DNA of 41,003 nt from positions 1 to 41,003 of the forward strand of contig NZ_JAEUMN010000018.1 in NCBI RefSeq assembly GCF_016793225.1, in the 5' to 3' direction. This stretch comes from Phenylobacterium sp. Lineage in GTDB: Bacteria; Pseudomonadota; Alphaproteobacteria; Caulobacterales; Caulobacteraceae. A program made the position numbers and the translations under genes. Shown piece by piece: positions 23,502-31,987 of the stretch. Positions within the stretch are counted from its first letter, which is position 1. Every line of letters starts with the position of its first letter. The notes beneath the pieces were generated by a model. It worked only from the letters and a program-made list of their open reading frames with translations. It was not told where the DNA came from and searched no databases.

Positions 23502-24500
23502 CTAGACGGTCACCACCACCTTGCCCATGGCCTTGCGGCTGGCGAGGTGGGCGATGGCCTCAGAGGCGCGCGACAGCGGGAAGCGCTCGGAGACGTGCGG
23601 CTTGATCTTGCCGTCGACGTACATCTGCATCAGCTCGGCGACGCTCTCCTGGTGCCGCTTCGGATTGCGGCTCACCCACGAGCCCCAGAAGACGCCCACG
23701 ATCTGGCAGCCCTTCAGCAGGGCCAGGTTCAGCGGGATCTTCGGGATCTCGCCGGCGGCGAAGCCCACCACCAGGTACTTGCCCTCCCAGGCGATCGAAC
23801 GCAGCGCCGGCTCGGCGTAGGCGTCGCCGATGGCGTCGTAGATCACGTCGGCGCCGTCCGGGCCGCAGGCGTCCTTGAACAGGGCCGCCAGCGCCTTCTG
23901 GCCGTCGCGGTCGAACGGGCCCTTGGGATAGACCACGCCCGAGGCCGCGCCGCGCGACAGGCAGAGGTCCACCTTCTCCTGGCTGGAGGCCGCGGCGATC
24001 ACCCGCGCGCCCATGGCCTTGCCCAGCTCGACGGCCGCCAGGCCGACGCCGCCCGCGGCGCCCAGCACCAGCAGCGACTGGCCGGGCTGCAGGTCGGCGC
24101 GGTCCTTCAGCGCGTGCCAGCTCGTGCCATAGGTCATGATGAAGGCGGCCGCGTCGTCGAAGGGCATCGAGTCCGGGATCTTCACCAGGCGGTGCGCCTC
24201 GAGCGCCAGTTCCTCGGCCATGCCGCCCCAGCCCGTGTTGCCCAGCACGCGGTCGCCCGGCTTCACGTGCGTGACGCCCTCGCCCACAGACTTCACGATC
24301 CCCGAGATCTCGCCGCCCGGCGCGAATGGGCGCTCGGGCTTGAACTGGTACTTGTCCTCGATGATCAGCACGTCGGGGAAGTTCACGCCCACGGCCTTCA
24401 CCTCGACCACCGCCTGGCCGGGCTTGGCCACGGGCGAGGGCACGTCCTCCAGCACCAGGGTCTCCGGCCCGCCGACGGCCTTGCTGAGCAGCGCTTTCAT
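23502..24500 (-). CDS. NADPH:quinone oxidoreductase family protein (zinc-less MDR)
   Basis: A 332-residue medium-chain reductase. It has GVNFPDVLIIEDKYQ near residue 45, PFAPGGEISGIV, DRVLGNTGWGGMAEE, the catalytic-domain link FIMTYGTSWHAL, and the nucleotide loop LVLGAAGGVGLAAVELGKAMGA. The structural zinc cysteines are absent, as expected for QOR-type enzymes. It probably reduces quinones or enoyl compounds with NADPH. The frame continues 22 codons upstream; the ATG at 24500 with GGAGAACGTCC before it is preferred. Confidence 0.9.
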   Translation of the reverse strand: MKALLSKAVGGPETLVLEDVPSPVAKPGQAVVEVKAVGVNFPDVLIIEDKYQFKPERPFAPGGEISGIVKSVGEGVTHVKPGDRVLGNTGWGGMAEELALEAHRLVKIPDSMPFDDAAAFIMTYGTSWHALKDRADLQPGQSLLVLGAAGGVGLAAVELGKAMGARVIAAASSQEKVDLCLSRGAASGVVYPKGPFDRDGQKALAALFKDACGPDGADVIYDAIGDAYAEPALRSIAWEGKYLVVGFAAGEIPKIPLNLALLKGCQIVGVFWGSWVSRNPKRHQESVAELMQMYVDGKIKPHVSERFPLSRASEAIAHLASRKAMGKVVVTV

Positions 24501-24576
24501 GGACGTTCTCCCGAATGTGTGGCGCGACCCTAGCCGGGCCGAACGGATGTTTGAAGCCGTCCGCAACGTCAGGGAT

Positions 24577-24605
24577 TTGGTGACCGAAGCGCGCTCCCCT
24601 ATATT
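24577..24605 (+). promoter_or_regulatory. Probable sigma-70-type promoter for rlmN
   Basis: TTGGTG (24577-24582) and TATATT (24600-24605) are 17 bases apart and 26 bases before the rlmN start. TATATT stands out from the GC-rich background. Confidence 0.6.
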
Positions 24606-24631
24606 CGCCGCCTCTCCGGAAGGACCGACCC

Positions 24632-25798
24632 TTGGGCGTGACCCTCGACCTCAGCCGCGCGGCCGCGGCGCCGCTCGCGCCGAAGGCGCCGAACCTGACG
24701 GGGCTGTCCCGCCGGGAACTCGCCGCTGCGCTCGTCGACGCGGGCGGCGTGCCGGCCGAGAAGGCGAAGATGCGCGCGAGCCAGGTCTGGCGCTGGATCC
24801 ACCACTACGGCGTCACCGACTTCGAGCGGATGACCGACATCGCCAAGGAGCAGCGCGCCCGCCTCGCCGAGGCCTTCACGCTGGCGCGGCCCGAGGTGGT
24901 CGAGCGGCAGGTGTCCAAGGACGGCACCCGCAAGTGGCTGATCCGCATGGCCCCGGGCGTCGAGGTCGAGACCGTCTACATCCCCGACGTCGGCCGCGCC
25001 GGCGCGCTGTGCGTCTCCAGCCAGGTGGGCTGCACGCTCAACTGCACCTTCTGCCACACCGGCACCCAGCCCCTGGTCCGCAACCTCACCGCCGCCGAGA
25101 TCGTGGCCCAGGTGCAGGTGGCCCGGGACGACCTGGGCGAATGGCCGAGCCCCAAGGAGGACCGCCGGCTCTCGAACATCGTGTTCATGGGCATGGGCGA
25201 GCCGCTCTACAATCTCGACAGCGTGGCCCAGGCCATCGACATCATCGCCGACCACGAAGGCATCGCGATCTCGCGCCGGCGGATCACCGTCTCGACATCG
25301 GGCGTCGTCCCGCAACTGGGCGAACTGGGCGAGAAGACGCAGGCCATGCTGGCGATCAGCCTGCACGCCACCAACGACGCGCTGCGCGAGAAGCTGGTGC
25401 CGCTCAACAGGAAGTACCCGATCGCCGAGCTCATGGCCGCGATCCGCGCCTACCCGGGCCTCTCCAACGCCAAGCGGGTGACGTTCGAGTACGTGATGCT
25501 GAAGGGCGTCAACGACAGCCCGGCCGACGCCAAGGCGCTGGTGAAGCTGCTGGCCGGGATCCCGGCCAAGATCAACCTGATCCCGTTCAACCCCTGGCCG
25601 GGGACCGAGTATGAGTGCTCTTCCTGGTCCACGATCGAGGCCTTCGCCGCGATCCTGAACCGCGCGGGCTACGCCTCCCCCATCCGCACGCCGCGCGGCC
25701 GCGACATCCTCGCCGCGTGCGGCCAGCTCAAGAGCGAGAGCGAGAAGCTGCGCGCCAGCGCCCGCCGCAAGGCCGCGGCGAACGCAGACCCCGCCTAG
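24632..25798 (+). CDS. rlmN: Dual-specificity 23S rRNA/tRNA adenine-C2 methyltransferase
   Basis: A 388-residue radical SAM enzyme that methylates A2503 of 23S rRNA and A37 of some tRNAs. The CxxxCxxC cluster motif is in [14 protein letters not shown]. Other marks are [39 protein letters not shown] and YVMLKGVND. The catalytic Cys pair of RlmN is accounted for near the C-terminus (DILAACGQL) with its partner upstream. The start is TTG at 24632 with GGAAGGA seven bases upstream; GTG at 24638 is the alternative. Confidence 0.96.
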   Translation: MGVTLDLSRAAAAPLAPKAPNLTGLSRRELAAALVDAGGVPAEKAKMRASQVWRWIHHYGVTDFERMTDIAKEQRARLAEAFTLARPEVVERQVSKDGTRKWLIRMAPGVEVETVYIPDVGRAGALCVSSQVGCTLNCTFCHTGTQPLVRNLTAAEIVAQVQVARDDLGEWPSPKEDRRLSNIVFMGMGEPLYNLDSVAQAIDIIADHEGIAISRRRITVSTSGVVPQLGELGEKTQAMLAISLHATNDALREKLVPLNRKYPIAELMAAIRAYPGLSNAKRVTFEYVMLKGVNDSPADAKALVKLLAGIPAKINLIPFNPWPGTEYECSSWSTIEAFAAILNRAGYASPIRTPRGRDILAACGQLKSESEKLRASARRKAAANADPA

Positions 25799-25805
25799 GC
25801 TCCCC

Positions 25806-26228
25806 CTACACCCCGAACGTCACGCGTCCCTCGGCGTCGATCGGCCACGCCGGGTTCCAGGCGATCTCCCAGGCATGGTCGTCCGGGTCGGCCACATAGC
25901 CCCGGAAGCCGCCGTGCGGCGGGGCGTCGGCCTGGCGCAGGACCGTCCCGCCCGCCCCGGCGAGGCGGTCGACCAGCGGCTGCACCTCGGCCTGCGCGCC
26001 GACGTTGTGGGCCAGCGCGTAGGCGCCCGGCCGGCTGAGACCGCTGCGCTGCATGTCCGCCTCGAGGCCCGGCTGCAGCCACAGGCCCAGCATGAGGCCG
26101 TTCATCTGGAAGAAGACGATCTCGTCGCTCTCGAACACCGGGGTCCAGCCGAAGCCGTCGGCATAGAAGCGCCTGGCGCGCGCGAGATCGACGACGCCCA
26201 GGGTGATGACGGATATCTGCTGCTGCAT
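25806..26228 (-). CDS. VOC superfamily protein (glyoxalase/bleomycin-resistance-like)
   Basis: A 140-residue protein with two beta-alpha-beta-beta-beta modules. The first is VITLGVVDLARARRFYADGFGWTPVFES. The second ends in GGFRGYVADPDDHAWEIAWNP, where the Glu is a usual metal ligand. The function in this superfamily is diverse (lyases, dioxygenases, resistance proteins), so none is assigned. It converges on rlmN with a 7-bp gap. Confidence 0.85.
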   Translation of the reverse strand: MQQQISVITLGVVDLARARRFYADGFGWTPVFESDEIVFFQMNGLMLGLWLQPGLEADMQRSGLSRPGAYALAHNVGAQAEVQPLVDRLAGAGGTVLRQADAPPHGGFRGYVADPDDHAWEIAWNPAWPIDAEGRVTFGV

Positions 26229-26356
26229 GGTCCACGTTCTCCTCTCCGGGGGAAACGCGCCGGCGGTGAGACGCGTGGCCGCGGCGGCCGCGGGCCGCGT
26301 TCTGCAAAGCTCTGCCGCCGTGCTAACGGTGCGCCCGGCAAATCAGGGACGTGCGC

Positions 26357-26776
26357 ATGCCCACACCTTCGCCCGAGATCCAGGCCTTCGCGGCCGGCTT
26401 CCCGGTCTTCCTGCTCCACGTCTCGGTGACGATGGCGATCCTGGTCGCGGCCGCCGCGGCCTATGTGCTGCTGACGCCGCACAAGGAGATCACCCTGATC
26501 CGCGAGGGCAACACGGCGGCGGCGCTGTCGCTGGGCGGCGTCCTCCTGGGCCTGGCGATCCCCCTGTCGGCCTCGCTGAAGGCCTCGACTAACGTGATCG
26601 AGATCGGCCTGTGGGGGGCGGTGACCGTGGTCGTCCAGCTGCTGATCTTCCGGCTGGTGGACCTGATCCTGCGCGGGCTGCCGCGTCGGATCCAGGACGG
26701 CGAGGTGTCGGCGGCGGCCCTGCTCGTCGGCGCGAAGCTCGCCACGGCCATCATCCTGGCGGCCGCGCGCTCGTAG
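26357..26776 (+). CDS. DUF350 (YjfL-like) membrane protein
   Basis: A 139-residue protein with about four hydrophobic helices: FPVFLLHVSVTMAILVAAAAAYV, LSLGGVLLGLAIPLSAS, LWGAVTVVVQLLIFRLV, and ALLVGAKLATAIILAAA. The ITLIREGNTAAALSLGG segment is the DUF350 hallmark. Function is unknown. The start could be GTG at 26351; the ATG at 26357 is at better distance from AGGGAC. Its stop is one base before the start of the protease-like gene, so the two are translationally coupled. Confidence 0.85.
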   Translation: MPTPSPEIQAFAAGFPVFLLHVSVTMAILVAAAAAYVLLTPHKEITLIREGNTAAALSLGGVLLGLAIPLSASLKASTNVIEIGLWGAVTVVVQLLIFRLVDLILRGLPRRIQDGEVSAAALLVGAKLATAIILAAARS

Positions 26777-26777
26777 C

Positions 26778-27608
26778 ATGAAGTTCCCGCGGCTGCCGGA
26801 CTGGGTGGTCTACGCCGCGATCATCGTGGTGGTGCTGGCGGCTGCGCTGGGCCGCAACGAGCGCACCGACGCGCCGCCGCCGCCGCCCAAGAGCGCCGAT
26901 CCGCTGGGCGAGGCCCTGGGACCCGCCTCCCCCTTCGACCCGGCGATCGTGGTGGACGTGCCCGACCGGCCCGGCCCCGCGGCGGGCACCGCCTTCTCCA
27001 TCGCCCGCTCGGGCGTGTGGCTGACCGCGCGCCACGTGGTCGACGGCTGCCGCCGCGTGGCCCTGGTGGTGGGGCCGGGCACGGGCGTCGCCGTCACGGT
27101 GCGCATCGATCCCAAGGGCGAGGCGGCGCTGCTCTACACCGAGGGCGGCGCGGCGCCCCTGCCGCTGGCGCTGTCCGAGCCCCTGCGCCGCGGCCAGCGC
27201 GCCTTCCATCCCGGCTTCCCCCAGGGCGAGCCGGGCGAGGCCTCGTCGCGCCTGCTGGGCCGGGAGAACCTGGTCGTCCGCGGGCACGGCGCGCGCACCG
27301 AGCCGGTGCTGGTCTGGGCCGAGACGGGGCGGACCGAGGGCCTGAACGGCACCCTGGGCGGCCTCTCCGGCGCGCCGGCGCTGGATGCGCAGGGCCGCGT
27401 GCTGGGGGTCACGATCGCCGAGAGCCCGCGGCGCGGGCGCATCTACACCACCGCGCCCGAGATCGTCAGCGCCACGCTCACCACCGCCGGGCGCCGCGCC
27501 GACGCCAGCGCCGCCAGCGAGGTGATCACGCCGCAGAACTACTTCTACGTGGCCGATGACCTGCGCCGCGAGCTGCAGGTGGCGCAGGTGGTCTGCCTGG
27601 AGAACTAG
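26778..27608 (+). CDS. Membrane-anchored trypsin-like serine protease homologue
   Basis: A 276-residue protein. One N-terminal helix (VVYAAIIVVVLAAALG) acts as a signal anchor, followed by a Pro-rich linker and a chymotrypsin-fold domain in the periplasm. The catalytic His is H86 in WLTARHVVDGC; the nucleophile is S197 in GGLSGAPAL. The usual Asp segment (D-x-A-L-L) reads KGEAALLY, so the acid may be E115 or lacking. It is coupled to the DUF350 gene (1-bp gap). Its stop shares CTAG with the convergent transporter stop. Confidence 0.82.
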   Translation: MKFPRLPDWVVYAAIIVVVLAAALGRNERTDAPPPPPKSADPLGEALGPASPFDPAIVVDVPDRPGPAAGTAFSIARSGVWLTARHVVDGCRRVALVVGPGTGVAVTVRIDPKGEAALLYTEGGAAPLPLALSEPLRRGQRAFHPGFPQGEPGEASSRLLGRENLVVRGHGARTEPVLVWAETGRTEGLNGTLGGLSGAPALDAQGRVLGVTIAESPRRGRIYTTAPEIVSATLTTAGRRADASAASEVITPQNYFYVADDLRRELQVAQVVCLEN

Positions 27609-29308
27609 CTTTCCGGCGCCGGCTGGCTCTCTGGGGTGCGGCGGGCCACCGCGAACGCCAGGAAGACGGCCACCACGCCGATCAGCGAGGAGTAGAGGAA
27701 GAAGACCAGGTAGCCGGCCCCGAGCGCGCCCGGCGTCACCTGGGACTTCGCCATGGCCCCGGCGAAGGCGTCGGGCGGCATGCCGGCGAAGAGGGCCTTC
27801 AGCCCGGCCATCGGCCCCCCCGCGTCGGCCGCCGCCGCCGAGGACTCCACGATCCGTCCCGACTGCGAGGCGATCAGCTTGCCCGGCAGGGCGTAGAGCG
27901 AGGAGAAGAGCGCGTACTGCGTGGCCGTGAACCCCGCGGACGTCAGGCTCGACATGTAGGCGATCAGGCAGGTGCCCGAGACGCCGCCGGCGATGTTGTC
28001 GATGCCGATGGCCACGAAGAGGGCCCACAGCTCCGGCCCCTGCAGCGCCAGCCAGGCGAAGGCGAGGTTGCTGATCGGGCCGGCGAACGCGCCGATCACC
28101 AGCGCGCGCATCATCCCGAGCCGCGCCACCAGGAAGCCGCCCAGCCCCACCCCGATGACGGTCATCACCACGCCGAACACCTTCCGCGCCTCGGCGATCT
28201 CGGTCTTGGAGAAGCCGAGGTCGGCGTAGAACGGGTTCATGATGTTGAGGACGAAATCCGACAGCCGGTAGAGGCAGATCAGCGCCAGGATGAGCGCGGC
28301 CACGCCCCGGTAGCGCGCCAGGAAGTCGCGCAGCGGATCGCCCAGGGCGGCGAACAGGTAGACGCCGGGCCGCGTCCTCACGCGCGGGATCGGGCAGACG
28401 GCCAGGACGATCACCGCCAGGCCCGCGGCCACCGCCAGCAGCTGGACGTAGACGCCCTGCGGCTTCATCGCCCAGGCGGCGGTCACGGCGCCGGCCGCGT
28501 CGGGCAGGCCGATCCCGTTCAGGCCGGCGGCCAGCAGCGAGGCGTCGGCGGCGAGGCCCGACCCCAGGAACAGGGCCCCCAGGGCGAAGACGGCGAGGCG
28601 TGCGATCCATTCCGGCAGCTCGAGCGCCGGGCGGCTCGGCACGCCCTCGGCATGGATCGGGCGGATCGCGTGCGCCGTCTCCCGCGGCGCCCCCAGCACG
28701 CCCAGGACGCCCGCCAGCATCAGGCCGGCCATCACGGCGTACGACGTGCTCCAGCCGTAGGTTTCGGCGATCAGCAGCGGCGCGGCGCCCGCCACGATCA
28801 TGGCGATGCGGTAGCCCCACTGGTACGCGGCGGCCATGGCGCCCTGCTTCTCGACCTCGGCCGCCTCGATCCGCCAGGCGTCGATAACGATGTCCTGGGT
28901 CGCGGAGACGAACGCCACCAGCGCCGCGAACGCGGCCATGAGGCCCAGGTCGCGCGCCGGGTCGACGCCCGAGATCATCCACAGGCCGATCATCAGCAGA
29001 ACCTGCAGCACGATCATCCAGCTGCGCCGGTGCCCCAGCAGCCGGGTCAGGCCCGGTACGCGGGTGCGGTCGATCAGCGGCGCCCACAGGAACTTCAGGG
29101 AATAGGACAGCGTCGCCAGGGCGAAGATCGAGATCACCTGCAGCGACAGGCCGGCCTCGCGCAGCCACAGCGACAGGGTGTCGAAGATGAGCAGGTTGGG
29201 CAGGCCCGAGGCGAAGCCCAGCGCCAGCATCACCAGCGCCCGGCGCTCCACGAAGACGGCCAGCGCGCTCAACGCGCCCCGCCTGGGTTCCGCCGCATCT
29301 GCGCTCAT
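27605..29308 (-). CDS. AmpG-type muropeptide/MFS transporter
   Basis: A 567-residue protein with about 14 hydrophobic helices. The family marks are LALGFASGLPNLLIFDTLSLWLRE at the N-terminus, LKFLWAPLIDRTRVPGL, GHRRSWMI, SATQDIVIDAWRIE and a late segment AYMSSLTSAGFTATQYALFSSLYALPGK. AmpG imports anhydromuropeptides for cell-wall recycling. Start: ATG at 29308 with GGAG five bases upstream, although the frame is open to 29590. The neighbouring DUF350/protease pair on the other strand is also envelope-related. Confidence 0.9.
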   Translation of the reverse strand: MSADAAEPRRGALSALAVFVERRALVMLALGFASGLPNLLIFDTLSLWLREAGLSLQVISIFALATLSYSLKFLWAPLIDRTRVPGLTRLLGHRRSWMIVLQVLLMIGLWMISGVDPARDLGLMAAFAALVAFVSATQDIVIDAWRIEAAEVEKQGAMAAAYQWGYRIAMIVAGAAPLLIAETYGWSTSYAVMAGLMLAGVLGVLGAPRETAHAIRPIHAEGVPSRPALELPEWIARLAVFALGALFLGSGLAADASLLAAGLNGIGLPDAAGAVTAAWAMKPQGVYVQLLAVAAGLAVIVLAVCPIPRVRTRPGVYLFAALGDPLRDFLARYRGVAALILALICLYRLSDFVLNIMNPFYADLGFSKTEIAEARKVFGVVMTVIGVGLGGFLVARLGMMRALVIGAFAGPISNLAFAWLALQGPELWALFVAIGIDNIAGGVSGTCLIAYMSSLTSAGFTATQYALFSSLYALPGKLIASQSGRIVESSAAAADAGGPMAGLKALFAGMPPDAFAGAMAKSQVTPGALGAGYLVFFLYSSLIGVVAVFLAFAVARRTPESQPAPES

Positions 29309-29460
29309 CGCGACTCCGGATCGAAGGGCGCCCCGCCTCCCTAGTGCCCGTCCCGGCTGGTTTGGTCCAGGCCGGCCCGGGAGAACGGGCTCGTCGTCCT
29401 CTACCTGGAGCGCAACCTGATCGCCTGCGGGCGCCTCATCCTCGGCGGGATGCGCTCCAG

Positions 29461-31005
29461 TCAGCCGACCTTGAAGCGCTTGGCAGGCTTCGTCCAGTTG
29501 GCGCGGACGGCCCAGCGCGTGAGCGCCCCGCGCAGCGCGTCGGGCGACAGCGGCTTGACCAGGAAGTCGTTCATGCCCGCCGCCAGGCACGCCCGGCGGT
29601 CGTCCTCGAAGGCGTTGGCGGTCAGCGCCACGATGGGGGTGTCGATGCCCGCCTCGCGCAGCCGACGAGCGGTCTCCTCGCCCGAAAGCACCGGCATGCG
29701 CATGTCCATGAGGATCAGGTCGTAGACCTCCACATCCGCGGCCTTCAGCGCCTCGGGGCCGCTGACCACGTGCTCCACGTGGCAGCCCTCCCGGGTCAGC
29801 AGCGTGCGGGCCAGGAGCGCGTTGATGGGGTTGTCCTCCACCAGCAGCACGCGCGCGCCGGGGGCGGCGGCCGTCACGATCCGCTCGTCCTCGGGCTCGG
29901 GCGCCGCCAGCGGCGTCGCGCCCGCCGCGATCAGCACGCGCTCGGCCAGCGAGGCGCGGCGCAGCGGCTTGATGAGGTAGCCCGCGAAGCCGGAGCGGCG
30001 GTAGCGGGTGATGCGGTCGCGCTCGTCGGGCGCGAGGAGCACGATGCCCTTGCGCTGCAGCGGCGGCCTCAGCGCGCCGCTGGGCGACGCCAGGCTCGCA
30101 TCCACCAGGATCACGTCGCCGGGGCGCGTGCGCGCGATGGCGGCCGGCAGGGCGTCGGCGACGATCGCCTCGCCGCCGCTGGCCTCGATCTGCCGGCGCG
30201 CGGCTTCACGGACGATCCCGCTGGGCGACGCCACGGCGACCCTTCGGCCGGCGAGCGGGCCGTGCGTACGTGCGGCCGCGCGTGGCGTCGGGAAGGCCGC
30301 CTCGAACCAGAAGGCCGCGCCGCCGCCGGCGGCGGCTTCGACACCCACCTCGCCGCCCATGGCGCGCGCGATCCGCCGCGCGATGGCGAGCCCAAGGCCC
30401 GAGCCGCCGAGGTCGGCGTGCGCGTTGTCCGCCTGGGCGAAGGCTTCGAAGATCCGGTCGCGGTCGGACTCCGACACGCCGGGGCCGGTGTCGGCGACGG
30501 TGAAGCGCACCACGCCGGGCGCCGACGACTCGGCGGTGATGAGGACGCCCCCCGCCTCGGTGAACTTGACGGCGTTGCCGGCGAAGTTGAGCAGGATCTG
30601 GCGGAGCCGGCTCTCGTCCGCATGGATCGTCGCCGGCGCGGCCGGAGCGGCCCAGGCGATCTCGAGGTCCTTCTCGCGGGCGCGCGGCGAGAGCAGTTCG
30701 GCGACGCTCTGCAGCAGCGATTCCAGGTCGGTCTCGGCCGGGTGCAGCTCGACGCGGCCGGCGCCCAGCTTGGCGAAGTCCAGCACGTCGTTGACCAGCG
30801 TCAGCAGGTGCTGGCCGCTGTCGCGCAGCGCGGCGACATAGGTCTGCTGTTCGGCGGTGAGCCGGGTGCCTTCCAGGAGGCGCGCCATGCCCAGCACGCC
30901 GTTGAGCGGCGTCCGGAATTCGTGGCTCAGCGACGCGAGTTGTTCGGCGCTGATCTGGGCGCGCGCCGGCCGGCGCTCTGAGAGGGAACGTACGGGTCTG
31001 CGCAT
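29461..31005 (-). CDS. Soluble hybrid histidine kinase with two receiver domains
   Basis: A 514-residue protein with no membrane helix and no visible sensor domain. The DHp helix with H28 (SHEFRTPLNG) begins almost at the N-terminus. The ATPase domain follows: NFAGNAVKFTE (N box), DTGPGVSESD (G1), GGSGLGLAIA (G2). A first receiver-like domain lacks the acidic pair (VAVASPSG) but keeps VILVDAS and IKPL. A canonical receiver ends the protein: LLVEDNPINA, D434 in LMDMRMP, T462, K484 in VKPL. The ATG at 31005 is chosen; the frame is open to 31116. It is divergent from the LuxR-type gene at 31167. Confidence 0.88.
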   Translation of the reverse strand: MRRPVRSLSERRPARAQISAEQLASLSHEFRTPLNGVLGMARLLEGTRLTAEQQTYVAALRDSGQHLLTLVNDVLDFAKLGAGRVELHPAETDLESLLQSVAELLSPRAREKDLEIAWAAPAAPATIHADESRLRQILLNFAGNAVKFTEAGGVLITAESSAPGVVRFTVADTGPGVSESDRDRIFEAFAQADNAHADLGGSGLGLAIARRIARAMGGEVGVEAAAGGGAAFWFEAAFPTPRAAARTHGPLAGRRVAVASPSGIVREAARRQIEASGGEAIVADALPAAIARTRPGDVILVDASLASPSGALRPPLQRKGIVLLAPDERDRITRYRRSGFAGYLIKPLRRASLAERVLIAAGATPLAAPEPEDERIVTAAAPGARVLLVEDNPINALLARTLLTREGCHVEHVVSGPEALKAADVEVYDLILMDMRMPVLSGEETARRLREAGIDTPIVALTANAFEDDRRACLAAGMNDFLVKPLSPDALRGALTRWAVRANWTKPAKRFKVG

Positions 31006-31166
31006 GGGGCGCCGAAGTAGCCGCAAACCGCTTAACGGCCCGTCAAGCGGCGAAACGACGCGACGCGGCGCCGCGCGAACGGCCCTAGACCTCGCGGCAA
31101 AGTAGACGCGGCGCAAAAGCCGTCGTTTACTACGATTATGGATGGCGTGCGCTGAGGGGAGCGTCC

Positions 31167-31919
31167 ATGAACCCGGTCGAGCTATTGACGCAGCGGGAGC
31201 GGGACTGCCTTCGACTGGTCGACCAGCATCTCAGCTCCAAGCAGATCGCGCGTGAACTTGGGATGTCGAAGACGTCGGTCGACACCTATTGTGACCGCGC
31301 GCGCCGCAAGCTCGGCGTGGACGACCGCTTCCAGGCGGCCCGGCTGCTGCGCCAGCAGGGCGACGGTTCTGTCCTGATCGGATCAGGACACGACGCGATC
31401 AGGACAGACACGGTTAATGCAAGCTGGCCGGATGACCTCGCAACGGAGGAGGCATCCAATGGGCGAGTGGCCGAGTTTCGAGAACAGAGCGGTGATTGGC
31501 AGGGCGCTCCGCCTTCGCCGGGAGATCGACGACTTCGAAGCGCGTTGGCCGGCCTTGGCGAAGAGGGAGGAACTCCTCCCGGGCTTCTCCTGGACGCAGC
31601 TCGAGCGGCAGCTCGTCGATCTCTCGGCGACGCCGGCTCAGGCGGACATGGCGCGGCACCTGGTTTCCGCCACGCGGAAGCTGGCCCCGTTCAAGCCGCC
31701 CGAGATGGTGCTGCGGGAGATCCTCTGCCTCACCTGGGTTCTCCTGGACGAGAACTTCAAGGGCGAGTCGGAGCCTGGACCCGCAGAAATGACCTGAGCC
31801 CGACCGCGCGGATCGCGGCGATCCTCGTAATCGCCGTCGTCACGGTCCTCGCCTTCGGGGGCATGCTGGCGGGGCTCCACGCCCTCAACGATCTGGCGGC
31901 GAATTTACTAAAGGCCTGA
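31167..31919 (+). CDS. LuxR-type HTH regulator with C-terminal membrane helix (interrupted frame)
   Basis: A continuous 250-codon frame. Residues 1-66 are a LuxR/GerE-type HTH (LLTQRERDCLRLVDQHLSSKQIARELG, then RRKLGV). Residues about 206-250 are RNDLSPTARIAAIL followed by one membrane helix, a tail I recall from membrane-tethered LuxR-type proteins of Caulobacterales and Sphingomonadales. GAGGGGAG precedes the ATG. The middle (about 68-205) looks non-coding in this frame: mixed third-base use and no resemblance to a protein. The same DNA carries an operator-like repeat (31370-31406) and another gene (31459-31797) in a different frame. Either an inserted cassette stayed in frame, or the true product differs. 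Confidence 0.6.
   Translation: MNPVELLTQRERDCLRLVDQHLSSKQIARELGMSKTSVDTYCDRARRKLGVDDRFQAARLLRQQGDGSVLIGSGHDAIRTDTVNASWPDDLATEEASNGRVAEFREQSGDWQGAPPSPGDRRLRSALAGLGEEGGTPPGLLLDAARAAARRSLGDAGSGGHGAAPGFRHAEAGPVQAARDGAAGDPLPHLGSPGRELQGRVGAWTRRNDLSPTARIAAILVIAVVTVLAFGGMLAGLHALNDLAANLLKA
31370..31406. promoter_or_regulatory. Operator-like repeat: palindrome plus third half-site
   Basis: TGTCCTGATC and GATCAGGACA form a perfect 10-bp inverted repeat with one base between (31370-31390). A third identical half, GATCAGGACA, follows at 31397-31406. It begins right after the HTH-coding part and lies 52 bp before the ATG at 31459. Clustered half-sites suggest binding by a dimeric regulator, possibly the adjacent HTH protein. 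Function is inferred. Confidence 0.55.
31459..31797 (+). CDS. Hypothetical 112-residue protein nested in the LuxR-type gene
   Basis: The ATG is preceded by GGAGGAGG at a good distance, one of the strongest ribosome binding sites in the window. About 15 of 112 codons end in A or T, a third-base pattern typical of genes here; the overlapping regulator frame lacks it. The protein is charged and mostly helical: RALRLRREIDDFEARWPALAKREELLP, WTQLERQLVDLS, then MVLREILCLTWVLLDENFKG. It has no signal, no membrane helix and no family I recognise. It lies wholly inside 31167-31919 in another frame. A -1 shift near its end would join it to the membrane tail, which is an alternative reading. Confidence 0.65.
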   Translation: MGEWPSFENRAVIGRALRLRREIDDFEARWPALAKREELLPGFSWTQLERQLVDLSATPAQADMARHLVSATRKLAPFKPPEMVLREILCLTWVLLDENFKGESEPGPAEMT

Positions 31920-31987
31920 ACGGCCGAGAAACCCTGACCTGAGACCATCAAGGCGCGTCGTCTGTACGCCGCGCATGGAGAGACGTC

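Noticed and set aside
26751-29168. An 805-codon open frame on the minus strand spanning the protease homologue and the transporter
   Set aside because: It reads the AmpG-type gene in the wrong frame and the protease gene antisense. The real frames have clear motifs.
29342-29460. Protein-like text (ENGLVVLYLERNLIACGRL) between the transporter and the kinase
   Set aside because: It has no start codon after an upstream TAG, runs into antisense of the kinase, and is too short to call a pseudogene.
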